Source: Rheum nobile
Taxonomy: Eukaryota; Streptophyta; Magnoliopsida; Caryophyllales; Polygonaceae
Direction: 5' to 3'
DNA: 64,000 nt
Assembly: GCA_027886185.1 (NCBI GenBank)
Contig: WOAB01000040.1
Location: forward strand, 9,920,001 to 9,984,000
Both the position numbers and the translations under genes were made by a program. Every line of letters begins with the position of its first letter. Position 1 is the stretch's first letter. The notes beneath the pieces are model-generated. The model was given only the letters and a program-made list of their open reading frames with translations, was not told where the DNA came from and ran no database searches. Positions 9,010-20,599 of the stretch are shown here, in pieces.

Positions 9010-10977
9010 CTCTTTCTGTGCAGGCTAAAGTGAGGAAAGTTCCTAGTAACTCATTCGTACTAGCTTCAGTTACTTAACAGGGAACAAAGAGAGTATCACC
9101 TCACTTCTGCAGGCCTTCTTGAGACTCAACAGCCTGGTGACCAAAGGTAAGGGAAAAGGGTATATGTATAAGCACTTAATGTCTAATTTGTTCCCAGTTC
9201 TACACTCAGGTACCATGCACATCGAGATAAGACATCACTGTGTGGAGAAAGAGTGGCAAACAAGGAAATTCGTGGAACAAAGAATCAAACGCCAAATTTT
9301 CTCATTAGGATACCTGTTGGGGAACTCTTCATTCAGTTTCATACGAAGCCTGGTCTGTTTCCCTACTACATGTCTATTTGTTGGGTTCCCTCGATGATTG
9401 GCTAAATTACATGGTAAAGTGTAAAAGGTTAATTATCATGTCTTGATCTGCATCCATTCTCTTGATCATTAGTTGAACAACTTGCTTAAACTCGTGCTAA
9501 TACTTCACTTATGTGCAAAATTTCATTCATGATCATCTATGCTATCTTGATAATACATGATTCAGCTTTCTTTCGGCCTAAAAGAGTCAACTTGATGCAT
9601 TGATCCCTCATTATAAGCCCAAATGATTGTTGACTCTACAGCTTACCTTAGCCATCATACTTGATGCTTCCTATGAGCCCTTCTAATCATCCACATCTGG
9701 GAGCCTCTCATTCATGATTAAACATTATTAAAAATTCTCGTATATGTTTATGTATGATGTTCTTTGTACCCTCTCTGGTAACATTACCCCCGTATCACAC
9801 TCCTCTATTTTTTTCGGAAAGTCGAGAATACGAATTGTCGCCTCTGTGGTCTGTGGCTGAGATTTGACAGGTATGATGTGTAATGATGGCTTGCAACTGC
9901 TTGAGAAGTGTTCGTGCATAAAAGGTGATGTGGTGGTTGCGTGATGGTTGTTGCGCTTGAGATTTTGTGGGCTTTGATGGATTTGGACAGAATCTTTTAC
10001 AAGATCTATTTTTGGAAGATATCTTATTGGTTGTGATCTTGGAAAAAGAAGGAAAGAGGAGGATTTGGAGTAATACCCTTTGCACTTGAAAAGATATGGA
10101 GAATGATTCTCGTGGTTACTCCCCTCCTACCTATATGGCGACTTCAACAAAGTTACCTTATCGCTCCCTTGTACTGTTCCAAAAAAAAAAAAAAAAAAAA
10201 CTGGAACACTCCAAGGTACACAAAGAGGCGACCAAGGATCCTTCTTCTACTGGTGGTTGGAGGCTTGTAACCTACACAAGGAGTAGTTTGTGTTACAAGA
10301 AGGTGTTGGTTGGGTCAAGGTTAGACGTGAGATGGAAGCTGGTGTGGAGGAAGAAGAGTCTGAAGGTGCATACTCTGAGGGGGAACAAAAGGTGGAATCT
10401 GATTTGAGGAATGACCGTGAGAAGTTTGTCTCGCGCAATATCTATGTTGGCAGAACAACAAAGGCGTCTTACGGAGTAAGTGAATGCCTAAATTGCTATT
10501 CATATTTCAGCTCCCTCTGCAGGCACCAGTGGTGCTTGATTCGTCTTTCTCTGGCTAACCAATCCCTCTTTTGTTCCCAGCACATCTTCCCCTACTACTT
10601 TGCTTTTCTTTGCTTCTGTTTCATGTGTTTGCAATGATTGGCATGTTAATCATATGTGTTACATGTGCTCATTTTGTTGTTGTCTTTATATGCAGTCTAT
10701 GTTTGTGCGTTTTAATCTAATGCAAAAGGAGTTATTTTGCTTATCTTGCTGTGGTCTTTTTCTCTCTATCTCTTTACTTATGTTTTTGATGATGCCAAAA
10801 GGGGGAAAATGACACGTAGCTTTGGTTAAGGGGAACAGAACATGGTTTCATATGTTGCTGAGTTGAGGGGGAACTAATACTGCCTTAGTGGGAAGACTTT
10901 CTCTCCATAACTATCTTTATCTCGTACGTGTATGCTTTATTGTCACGGGTGTTTGTCACCATCAAAAAAGGGGAATT
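9010..10977 (+). other. non-coding remainder of the Copia element with purine tract
   Basis: No pol-like protein in any frame. Contains an A-run (10182-10200), a CCAAAAGGGGGAAAA tract near 10795 and the likely 3' LTR primer tract AAAAAAGGGGAATT at about 10964-10977. Confidence 0.65.
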
Positions 10978-11901
10978 TGTTGAATTCCTTAGGTTTTTAT
11001 GGTAACAAACATTCAACTAATCTGGATACTAAGTGTTTCAGGAACAAAGACAGTTATCTCAGGGAACCATTACAGCAAAGGATCGCAGAGGGAACAAAGC
11101 TCTGTTCATGTGCTTTGTTACCTTTCAAGGAACAATAGTGACGAACAAGATCAAAGCTGCGAATGGAAGGAAGAAATCCAGCGTGACGATTATGGAAACA
11201 AATCACGGAGAATCACGCGGTCAAAGGATAGGATTTCGGCTGGAAGGATCTCGCCGAAAAGAAGATTTGGAGAGATAATCCGAATGTGTTATCTTAGGAA
11301 AACTTTCCTAAGATAATATATTTGGAGAGAGAAGAATCTTATCTTAATCCGTTAATGTTATCTTAGGAATTATTTCCTTAGATAATATCGGTTGTTAAGA
11401 TAATATTCTTCAAATCAATTAATATCATCGTGTTACCAAGTTTAGGAAGATAGGATTATCTTGTTATGATTAGGGTTTGGTCGAGTTGTATTTATATGAG
11501 AATGTGGGATTCATTTCTATGTAACCACGACGAGGAAAAAGAAGAACTGAGAGCGTTCAGTTGAGAAGAAAAAGAGAGTGAAGTGTTTGTAAGTCTTTGA
11601 GGATTGAGTTCGATTCATCGTTGTAGAAGAGGTTTCAAATCTAGGTGGGAAGTCTAGAGGTTGAAGTCCAGGATACAAGTGTAATCGAACAAGAAATCAA
11701 TAAGACAAGTAGACGCTTTAAAATCCTCTCAAGCGGAAGCTTAAAGGTAGTGGTTTTTCCTTGAGAAGCTAGTTTTGCCAATCAGGATTTCCACTATATA
11801 TCGTGAGTTCGTTCATTATCTTTCTTGCTGTTTTTAATCCGCTGTGCCTTCTGTGGGAACAAAGCCTTTGTTCCCTCAGACGTAACTCTAACGATCCAAC
11901 A
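10978..11901 (+). repeat. Copia 3' LTR
   Basis: 924 bp; roughly a dozen differences from the 5' LTR seen by eye, so the insertion is fairly recent. It is followed by 21 bp (11902-11922) resembling LTR-internal sequence and then by the duplicated flank. Confidence 0.9.
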
Positions 11902-11922
11902 ATTGAATCCACTGTGCCTTCT

Positions 11923-12164
11923 GTGGGTTTGTTGATGATTCGGATGAAGATGTCATTATTTGTTATAGTGCTTGGTTTCCTACAAATATCATGAATCCAT
12001 TAATATAAAAAATTGGGGATAATAAATCAAAAGAAACTGGAAGAAGAAGCTTACCCACAATTGAATCTTCAAGCGTTACTTGTGTTGGACTTGTTGTAGA
12101 GAACAAACAACCCTAATGCCTCTTATATAGTGAAAAACAATGTGTTTGACAGCTAATATACAGC
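11923..12164. repeat. 242-bp duplicated flank (right copy, empty-site form)
   Basis: Copy of 6441-6682 that continues without a break into native sequence (TGTATATAAC at 12165), as an allele without the Copia insertion would. It includes the GRF TATA box and first GRF codons on the minus strand. Confidence 0.8.
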
Positions 12165-12349
12165 TGTATATAACTGTAGTATATAATGACCTCAACTACT
12201 AGCATTAATGAACTCAACCACTAGCATTAATAACTTCTCAACAATCATTTACCACCCTAAACCCTAATTAAAAGTTCCTCTCCTCAATCTCACAAACAAG
12301 GTAATTAAAATACCCGATTCACCCTTATTAATTAAAGATAAATAGTTAA

Positions 12350-12505
12350 CTCTAACCTTAACCCTAACCCTAAACCCTAAACCCTAATCCCTAAACCACA
12401 TTACCCTAAACCCTACCCTAATACCATATCCCTAAACCCTAAACCCCAAACCCTAAACCCCAAACCCTAACCCTACCCCAAGCCCTACCCCAAACCCTAA
12501 CAAAA
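12350..12505 (+). repeat. interstitial telomere-like repeats
   Basis: Many degenerate CCCTAAA/CCCTAA units in a row, the plant telomere motif, broken by CCCTACC and CCAAACC variants. Interstitial and degenerate, so not a chromosome end. The same word (telobox, AAACCCTA) occurs in many plant promoters. Confidence 0.8.
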
Positions 12506-12529
12506 AGCCTCATACGCCTAAACCTTGAA

Positions 12530-12618
12530 CCACACGTAACGTGTGGAATCAGCTCACACGTTACGTGTCATGCTATCCCACACGTAACGTGTGGATGGGG
12601 CTCACACGTAACATGTGG
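12530..12618 (+). repeat. palindrome array 1 (four units, 24-bp step)
   Basis: Units start at 12530, 12554, 12578 and 12602. Each is a 17-bp near-palindrome on the pattern CCACACGT-N-ACGTGTGG followed by a 7-bp variable spacer. Confidence 0.9.
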
Positions 12619-12777
12619 TTCAGTCTGTGGCAAAAAGCATTGAATTAACCGTCTTGTCCCCACCTAACTGTAATAATGAACCGTCTTCTTCCCCGGCTAA
12701 CGATCCATTTCGAGCCTAAACCCTCATTTGAAACACTCACAAATTCTTGTTTTGCACTCTCAATTTTTGTAAAAAAA

Positions 12778-13969
12778 ATGGACAATCCGAACAACGAGTA
12801 TTGGAGCAATAGTGGGAAAGATATTCCACTTTCGAACGAGGTAATTTCTATTATGTAACCCTAAAGTTCTCTTTTTTTGTTGTTTTGAACTTGTTTAAAG
12901 TTTTTAGCTTGATGGTTAGTGTTTTGAAAGGTATGATATTTGTTATTTAGGGTTTAACCAAGCTAGACATGATATTTGTTGTTTAATATTAAAGATCTCA
13001 TTTTATTGTTTAGGGGATCGGATTAGAAACAAAGATTGAGCATTGTTTAGGGTTTATGGCTGCGAAATCGCTGTTACATTGAAGAACAGTTCCACACGTT
13101 ATGTGGCAAGATAGTGCACACGTAACGTGTGGAACGCTTCCACATGTAACGTGTAGGAGAGTTCCACACGTAACGTGTGAAACGCTCCCACACGTTACGT
13201 GTGGAATCACCACCAGAAACCGGTTGTAGGTTCATTCTGTAAAATGGCACGGTTTGTCACTAACCGTGCCATTTTACATAATCTGCTCTCTCAAAGAAAA
13301 TTTTGAATTTAGGTTTATAATTTGTGCACTAATTGATGAGATGATTTCATGTATATGTAGACGAACTATTATTTATACGAGGGGTTAAACAATATCTCCC
13401 TCAATGACTGGAGCACCCCACAGAAGACATTTGTGGTTTGGGAAACGCCTCAAAAGCTGCAGGATTGGAACACGCCTCAACCAGCTATTGAGATACTATC
13501 CTTCTCACTTGGGATACCGTTTCCTCCAGAAGCATCTTCATCTCATGCTACCCCACAGTTTTGCTTTCCATCCCTACACACACAACCTCAGTTTAGTGTA
13601 CCACCGGAGGAGGATGTTTACGTCTCTACTGATTACTCAAGGTTCTTTACAACTGATCAAATCTGGGAGTCTAGAGAGGAAGCATTTTTGTGGGCGCGGG
13701 AGATGGCTAAGTGTAAACACTTCTGCATCAAAAAGTGGAGGAATAAACCTTCCACCCCTTCGACCCTTGGGGGGACTTGGTTACCGTGTGATAGACATGG
13801 ACAAAACGTGCCTAAACAAGCTGACCAAGTGAGAGACATCACAAGGTCGAAGAAGTGTGGGTGTCCCTTCATGTTGAGGCTGAAAGAAGGGCCGAAGGGA
13901 TTGTGGAGGATCATTGTACAACATGGAACTCACAATCATGTCATAGCAGATTATTTATATAATGAATGA
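12778..13969 (+). CDS. FAR1-type DNA-binding protein (MULE DNA-binding domain only)
   Basis: Two exons, 12778-12840 and 13361-13969, joined in phase 0 by a GTAATT...TGTAG intron, give 223 residues. The C-terminal half carries the FAR1/WRKY-GCM1-type zinc domain found at the start of MULE transposases and FHY3/FAR1 proteins: SREEAFLWAREMAK, then RSKKCGCPF, GLWRII and a closing GTHNH. The protein stops about ten residues after HNH, where a MULE transposase would continue into its DDE domain. It is therefore a DNA-binding domain without a catalytic core, either a truncated transposase or a stand-alone regulator. The first part is Pro/Ser-rich. It is divergent from the GRF gene and convergent with the PMD gene; a palindrome array sits in its intron. 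Confidence 0.7.
13092..13204 (+). repeat. palindrome array 2 (five units, 24-bp step)
   Basis: Units start at 13092, 13116, 13140, 13164 and 13188 inside the FAR1-type intron. The first unit has a damaged right arm; the last is a perfect inverted pair. Confidence 0.9.
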
Positions 13970-15942
13970 TATGTATGAATTATGATGCAATGAGTTCGAC
14001 GTTTCTAATCCAAAAAGAAGAGAAATACTTGTTTGGATCCAAGAACAATCTCCAATCTTCAAGAAAACTCAAGCAACACACAACTCGGTCCAGCTCGACC
14101 AACTAGCCTAAATGCATGCTATCACATCCCTAAATCCAAACAACTCATAAAAAAACATTCAAATAGAAGTGATAACATTCATTGTTGTCATAATCCAAAC
14201 AACTCATAAAAAACATTCAAACAAAAGTCATAACATTCATTGTTGTCACCTTCCAAAGTTCAATGAAATCCAAAGTTTAATGCTCAAATGACGAAGCATC
14301 CAAGTTCAATGGTTCGAAAGGTAGGGATACATTTGCTCCAATGATTGCCGTAACGCCTCGGCTAGGTCTTCACATTGGTCATCTCCATGTTGGTGATCGC
14401 GATATGGATCCAGACGTCCGTAGCAACTATCGACCCACTGCAGTCACAATAAGTGGATACGATTAATATAAAGTTTGTACACGAAATTAAACAATATATA
14501 ATTATTAAATTTCTTACATGGTGCTGAGGGTTACGGTCCTCTTGAGGGATGATGAATGGATGTGTATCCTGGAGGTACCACTGCATGTAATCACCGCTAC
14601 ACTGGTGGGGTTAAAGGACTGGAGGACCCATGGCTTGTAGGCTAATGGAATGTTCATTGCGGGCCTCCCATGCATGTAAGGATCTATCGTATTCCACCGT
14701 GTAGCTGCTAATCTTCGTGCCCCTCCATGCCTTAATTGGAACAATCGGTTGTCTTGGACACTGTTGTGCACGCCCAAACTACCTAGCTACTCGATCTGGC
14801 ATGTAAGGCTCGGTGACCCACAAACAGGATATGACTCCATGGAATCGCGATCCAGCAAACATCCCATTGTTGAAGTCAATCGGGTCGTATGGCATCCACT
14901 CAACCTAAACATAATTGAATTTCAAAAAACTAATCATGCATATAATTTCATATTTTAACATACTAGATAAGGACCGTATATGCACTTACACTCTCAGCAC
15001 GAATCCCATCCAGCTCCTCCCTATAATTCCTGGTCCGGTTGGGTGGCTGTGACATGTCCCATCGACTGGCGTATGAGATCGACTGTTGGCGGTCCCAGTA
15101 AACACTCTGTGCAGGTCTAAACATGGGAAAGTATTGATATATCCATGCCTACAAAACAATTACATGTAAGTCAATTCCCTTAATAACAAATATTAATCTA
15201 TAACAAAAATACATATGTTTTTATTCAAGCCATTTAATACCTGAATCAGAGTGAAACATGTGGACATGACCCGCGCCTCCTTCCTTGTGCACTCGCCCAA
15301 GCTGCGGTACACATGGGCAAGAACACCGGTACCCCATGCATAGTTCGTGGCTGACGAGGGATCAGTCACGAACAGAGTGTAATAAACGGGCAACCGATGC
15401 TGAGACTTATCAGGAAAGAGACAAGACCCCACCAAGTACAGCAAGAACCCAGCCGCCTGCTTCTTGTCAGCCAAATCCTGGCAATGAGTCCTAAAATCTG
15501 CCGCATGCACGTTACCAGTGACGATAGCACCATCCTCCAGCTCAAAAAACTCATGCGCTTCCTCCATCAACGCCTTCTTCAAATCATTGCGGGCCAGCTG
15601 CTCGTGCCATTTCTTTGGGGGACCCATGTCTTGCCCTTGTATGTTCAGCCCAAGGATCATCCACACATCATGGAGAGTTATAGTCATCTCTCCCCATGGG
15701 ATGTGAAATGAGTTGGTTTTCGGTTGCCAACGCTCGACGAAGGCACCAATCAACGTCTCATCCACATGCTCGTGCATGATGTCCGGTAGATGACATAGCC
15801 CGGACACAGACGCCATGTTACCCCACACGTCAGTCGTTGTGCGACGCCATGAGCGTAACTGCTTGCCTCGCTGCTGGAACCTCAAGGGTGGCACCGGCTG
15901 TATATGAACATATTTAAGCAATCCATCGGACTTATTTAAAAT

Positions 15943-18543
15943 TGTGATACCCCGTAATTTTGTAAGGCTATTCTGGGAATTATGGATTTTTCCCGAACGT
16001 CAGTTTGGTACGTCGGATTTAATTCTGAAGGTTTGAAACATTCTGTAATGTGCTCTGTATCTATAATATTTTTCTCAGTGAAGAATTATACAATCGAGAT
16101 GTTTTGGAAGTTCATACTCGTTCGTGTACGACTTTTGTTAACGCGGGTTAAGATTGGTACAAGTTTATTGCCCAAGAGTTGTTATCTAATGGGCAATAGT
16201 ACAAGATTCTTTATCCAAATGTTATTATCCAAGAGCTATTATCCATGAGGCAAAAGTACAAGTTGGTTAACCAAGGGTTATTACCCAAGCTCCCTTCCAA
16301 CCCTAATTTTGCCTATAAATAGAGAGCATTGGGTGAGAGCGAAAGGGGCTGAAAAATGCGGAAGCGCTGTCAAGCTCTCGTCTCTCAAAAACGCTCTCAA
16401 AATGCTCTCTCTCAGGAAGGCTCTAGTGGATCGTCGGAGCTCGTTTAGTGTCGTTTCTGGTGGCCAAGAGGAGCATTGGAGGCTCTCGGACGCCTAGAAG
16501 CCAAGCAAGGCGAAAGACGAGCCAAATCGATCGTCGAGGGTGAGTTTTCTCCTCTCGTATTTCTGTTTTCGTTCGCGACGGCGACCGCCGCGAGGATCAC
16601 GGCGACCGCCGGCTCGAAGGCGGCGACCGCCGGCATGAGACGGCGCCCGCCGTGAGGAACACGGCGACCACCGGCATGAGACGGCGCCCGCCGTGAAGAT
16701 CTCGGCACCCGCCGTGATGTTGTGACCAGCCGCCGTGAAGAAGGGCCAAGGAGCGGCGCCCGCCGCATGGGAGGCGGCGCCCGCCGTGAATTGGGCGGCG
16801 CCCGCCGTGATTGTTGTGGCGCCCGCCGTAAAGTTGTTGTTGGCTGGGTTAATGTGTTGGCTTCCGTAGCGTTCGTTCGGGTTTCATTTCCGTCGATTCC
16901 TTTCGTCCTTTCGTAGTTTCTGTATTGTTGTTTGTCGAATCTAACTTAGGGTTTCTGTATGGGTCGACCCGAAGGTACCGGAGTTGTCAGATTCGTCTCT
17001 GCATCGAGCCCGGAATCCCGTCGTTAGACTTCGTTCAATCTCTGCGGACTCAGGCAAGTGGCGGTTCGCTCTTGCTCATCGTTCCATATTTACATTAATT
17101 ATCAGTTGTTTATCTGAGTAATTAATTTTGAATGATTACTGTGTTTGTCTGGAATTGGTTTTATAAACTGTTTTGGAAAATCATATACTAGGTTGTATAT
17201 ATGTTAGAACGACGCTATTATCTGTGATCGCCTTCCGGGCATTTATGTGGATTTATCTTGTACTGTGGTTGTGTTGTAACTGTTAGTTAGCACGAGTATT
17301 TGTAGGAACGCCTGGATCCTAAGAGTTCCATGCACGTTCCTTTATAACTGTAAGGGCGATGAAGACCCAACGATAGTTGAAGTTTGAAGTCTGTGAGGTT
17401 CATTCTTTTAAAGGGAGAGCAAGACCCAGCGATAGTGGTGGTTTAGACTCTGAGAAGTTCATTCCTTAGATATGTGTTCTGTGTAACAGGGCATGTATAA
17501 TTAAAAGCTTACAACGTGTTAATCGTTTTGGAATTAAATAAGATAAGGTGCCCGAGAGCACTTAATTAATAAATCTTCGGCGAGTAGTGCAACTAAGTAA
17601 ATAGTGCAGCTAGGAAAGCTCGTCTCGACTTTTGATCAGAGTACGTTCTCTTTCCAATCTGGATTCGCTGTAAGCGATGAGGTTGGTCGTGAACCGAAAC
17701 ATCTTAATCAGTTTTTAAATCGTCGTTATGTGGTTCTGTAAGATCCAGACTTGAATGTAGTACGTTCTCTTTCCAATCTAGATTCGCTATAAGCGGTGAG
17801 GTTGGTTGTGAGCCGAAGCATCTCAGTCAGCTTTTAATCGCTGTTGTTTGATTCTGTAAACTTTCCAGATTTGTCATATTTCCTTAAAGACTCATTTCCT
17901 TTGGAGTCTTCTTTCGGGTCGATTTCTGTGAAGATTAAGTCTTCCAGAATCTTCTCTTGTGTATACCTCTTGTTGTTATTCCGTGAAAGTGTCGGGTTAT
18001 GTATCGTCCCTTCAGTTATTATTCGAGGGACAATGATAGTAAACGGTTACGATCACTCGAACCATTCTGCTTTTTACCCTTGCTAGTCTATTCAAGTAGA
18101 CTAACCCACGAACATTGTTCTCCGCATGTGGGTTGGTGTCATCCGTTCGATTCGGCACATCAGATAGAGCGAAGATATGAGGAGACTAGATTGACTATGA
18201 AGACGACGGGTGTTTTTGGATGTTTTAATAATTTCTTTTAATCAGGTTGAGATCCTTGGGCAGGTGATCACTACGACCACAACCCTTTTTGTAATATCTT
18301 TTATAAGACTTCCGCTGTACTTTGTTTAAACTCTGTATTTGTCCTATTCGGGATTGGGATGTAATCCCATAACTCATGTTTCATTTGATTGATGTTTTGA
18401 TTTGAATACTTTGATCATTATGTATCAATTGTATTCCATGAATTGTATTTAAACCGGTAAAGCCTTGGGTGATCTCGGTAAGGAACACTGGGGTCACTGG
18501 CGGTAATACCTTTCCAAATGGGTTAAGATTTGGGGGTGTTACA
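15943..18543 (+). repeat. gypsy-1 5' LTR (2601 bp)
   Basis: TATA element CTATAAATAG at about 16312-16321. A GC-rich minisatellite on the unit GGCGCCCGCCGTGAA fills about 16570-16830. It is longer than the 3' LTR mainly because of extra units there. Open frames over this block are artefacts of the repeat. Confidence 0.9.
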
Positions 18544-18545
18544 GT

Positions 18546-18560
18546 TGTGGTATCAGAGCC
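18546..18560 (+). other. gypsy-1 primer binding site
   Basis: TGTGGTATCAGAGCC just after the 5' LTR fits the initiator tRNA-Met complement. Confidence 0.8.
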
Positions 18561-18995
18561 AAAGGTTTTAAAACGGGTTTGGGATTTTTATATCATTTAT
18601 CCGTTTTTGAAAAATGCTTTAAAAGGGCTCTGCATTTTTAAAGTGAAAAGAATTTCATTTTCAACCGTTCATAGTCATGTCTTCTGTATAGTCTGATATA
18701 GTAAGCTTGCTTCTATGTCTAGAAAGACTAATTCCTTTCCCGTTGCCCCGTTAGATATGGGTGCATTATGTTCTCTTCAGAGGAACCCGAGAGAAGCCGA
18801 GGTGGTTTCGCCGTCTCCAGTTAGGCTTGATTCCCAGTTCGCTCGTTGTGAGTTGAGGTTATAGAACCTAGTTTCTCGGTTTGGGTTCATCAATAGAAAT
18901 TACCAAGTTGATCTATTCTAAGTTGATTTTATTACGATAAATATATCAGAATGATATTAATGTGATAAAATCCTTGGAATTTGATCGGTAAACAG

Positions 18996-20333
18996 ATGGT
19001 GAACACGAGGAACGTTATCCGTGCTGGTGCTGGGCCGAGCAATGACCCCAGACCAAACCCGAGGAATGTTGCAGACCCATCAGGAGAGCGTGAGTATGTC
19101 TTCAATAATAATCCAGGAGGCAATGGCCAAGCTCAGGCCGACGCTCCAGTAGTGCTCGATACAGCAATTGTTACAGCTATTCGGGGAATTGTGATGCAAA
19201 CAATCGCCGATGCTAGGCAACCTGCCGCACCACAGGCACAAGGTGTGCCAATTCCTCCAGTGGTTCCTAGATTTGAGGAGCCAGCTGTTTATGTACACCA
19301 AGGAGAAGCGGTCAGGAATAGAGGTGACTATGGCCGAGCACTGAAGGCCATTAACTCTATGAGACCTGACAGCTATGATGGAAAAGGAGATCCAGTCAGA
19401 GTGGCTCATTGGTTCTCACATATGGAACGGTTGTTTCGTAATGTTGAGTGCACTGAAGCGGAGAGAGTGCACATAGCTTCTCTACAGTTGAAGGAGGAAG
19501 CCAGTGAATGGTGGGAGAGTACCGGCTTAGCTGATAGCCCAGTTTTGAACTGGTCAATGTTTAAGACCAAGATGACGGATCGTTTCTTCTCTCGAGCTAT
19601 GAGAGAGGAGAAACACAAGGAGTTCTTGTATCCTAAGACGGATGGATTGAAGGTGACCGAGCTGGCCACTAAATTCAATCATTTGCTACAGTATGCTGAA
19701 CCAGAGATATCCAGTGAGACACAGAAGATCTGGTACTTCCATGAATGGATGAACCCAGATATTAAGCCATGGATGGTGCACCACACATGCTATACTCTAG
19801 AGCAGTACGTGGATGCGGCCTACAAGTTGGAAGTCACACTGGAGGAGTCCGCTCATAAGCGGGAGAATCAAGTTAAGGGAAAGGGTGGGCAACAGGATCG
19901 CCAGGTTGGTTCATTCAAACGACCGGCATCGCCTACCAAGTTTCAGAAGTCTGGTCTTGCTAAGACCGAGACAACTCAGTCTGACTCTGCCAGGGGCTCA
20001 GGTTGGAGCAGCGGAGTGATTCAGTGTCACAATTGTGGTGCATCTGGGCACAAAAGTTTTGCATGTCGGAATGAGAAGAAGGCATGTTTTGATTGTGGGA
20101 AGGAATGGCATATGCAGAGGTTCTGTCGGCAGGGAATGCAGAAAGGAGCGGAGTCTCATCAGGGGTTTGTTAATCCAAACAACAGACCTAGGTTTAAACC
20201 AGCAGAGACTTCCAATCCTTCGATACAGACAACTGCACAGGATAAGGGGAAAGCCCTAGTGACTTCTGAAAGTCAGGGTCAACGTCTTTACGTGATGCGT
20301 GAGGCGGATGGACCCTATGATCCTAATACTTAG
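18996..20333 (+). CDS. gypsy-1 Gag
   Basis: About 445 residues from the ATG of MVNTRN, which is conserved in the related gypsy-2 gag (39796); an upstream in-frame ATG at 18981 is not favoured. A Gln/Pro-rich start is followed by the Ty3/gypsy gag domain (SMRPDSYDGKGDPVRVAHW... ASEWWEST... FKTKMTDRFFSRAMREEK). Two complete CCHC knuckles follow, CHNCGASGHKSFAC and CFDCGKEWHMQRFC. This is the nucleocapsid/capsid precursor of the retrotransposon particle. It has no internal stop and ends in TAG. Protease is not found between here and the reverse transcriptase remnant, so the element cannot be autonomous. Confidence 0.85.
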   Translation: MVNTRNVIRAGAGPSNDPRPNPRNVADPSGEREYVFNNNPGGNGQAQADAPVVLDTAIVTAIRGIVMQTIADARQPAAPQAQGVPIPPVVPRFEEPAVYVHQGEAVRNRGDYGRALKAINSMRPDSYDGKGDPVRVAHWFSHMERLFRNVECTEAERVHIASLQLKEEASEWWESTGLADSPVLNWSMFKTKMTDRFFSRAMREEKHKEFLYPKTDGLKVTELATKFNHLLQYAEPEISSETQKIWYFHEWMNPDIKPWMVHHTCYTLEQYVDAAYKLEVTLEESAHKRENQVKGKGGQQDRQVGSFKRPASPTKFQKSGLAKTETTQSDSARGSGWSSGVIQCHNCGASGHKSFACRNEKKACFDCGKEWHMQRFCRQGMQKGAESHQGFVNPNNRPRFKPAETSNPSIQTTAQDKGKALVTSESQGQRLYVMREADGPYDPNT

Positions 20334-20599
20334 AGTACTTTGTATCTGCATTACACTTTTGTTAATGTGTTGTTGATGTATGTGCTACCCAGACTTTCAT
20401 TTTGGATGGTTGTAAGTTAAGTTCTGTATGCGGCTAAGTTTGTGAACCTTTGGTTAAAAATATTATTAATATGAAATATTTGGTTAGAACAAATCGTCTG
20501 TCGGGATTGTCGATTACCATCAAGGGTAAGAAATTCAAAGCGATTTGACCTAAATAACCATGGTCCCATACGATAATTATTCTCGGTATGGATTGACGG

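Larger units (their letters stand above)
6683..11901 (+). mobile_element. non-autonomous Ty1/Copia element with gag-like gene only
   Basis: Two 924-bp direct repeats (6683-7606 and 10978-11901) begin TGTTGAATTC and end CCAACA. A tRNA-Met-like primer site follows the left one, and a purine tract precedes the right one. The internal 3.4 kb holds one gag-like open frame (7663-9009). I find no protease, integrase, reverse transcriptase or RNase H. The CCAAAAGGGGGAAAA motif near 10795 is typical of large Copia (SIRE/Maximus-type) elements, so I infer a deletion derivative of that group. The left neighbour ACAGC (6678-6682) recurs at 12160-12164 rather than directly after the 3' LTR. Confidence 0.85.
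12165..12777. promoter_or_regulatory. divergent GRF/FAR1-type intergenic region of MULE-A
   Basis: Lies between the two divergent genes. It holds a degenerate telomere-like block, then a four-unit palindrome array. Both genes probably take their upstream control from here, although the Copia insertion now separates the GRF coding region from it. Confidence 0.5.

Noticed and set aside
11902..11906. ATTGA as the target duplication of the Copia element
   Set aside because: The base word before the 5' LTR is ACAGC, and ACAGC recurs at 12160-12164; ATTGA instead matches the element's own sequence after the 5' LTR.
12350..12505. True telomere or chromosome end
   Set aside because: Units are degenerate, the block is short and ordinary sequence continues on both sides. 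The same holds for 54015-54795.
15285..15711. Plus-strand frames opposite PMD exon 3
   Set aside because: The minus-strand PMD reading has splice support and domain matches; these frames have neither.
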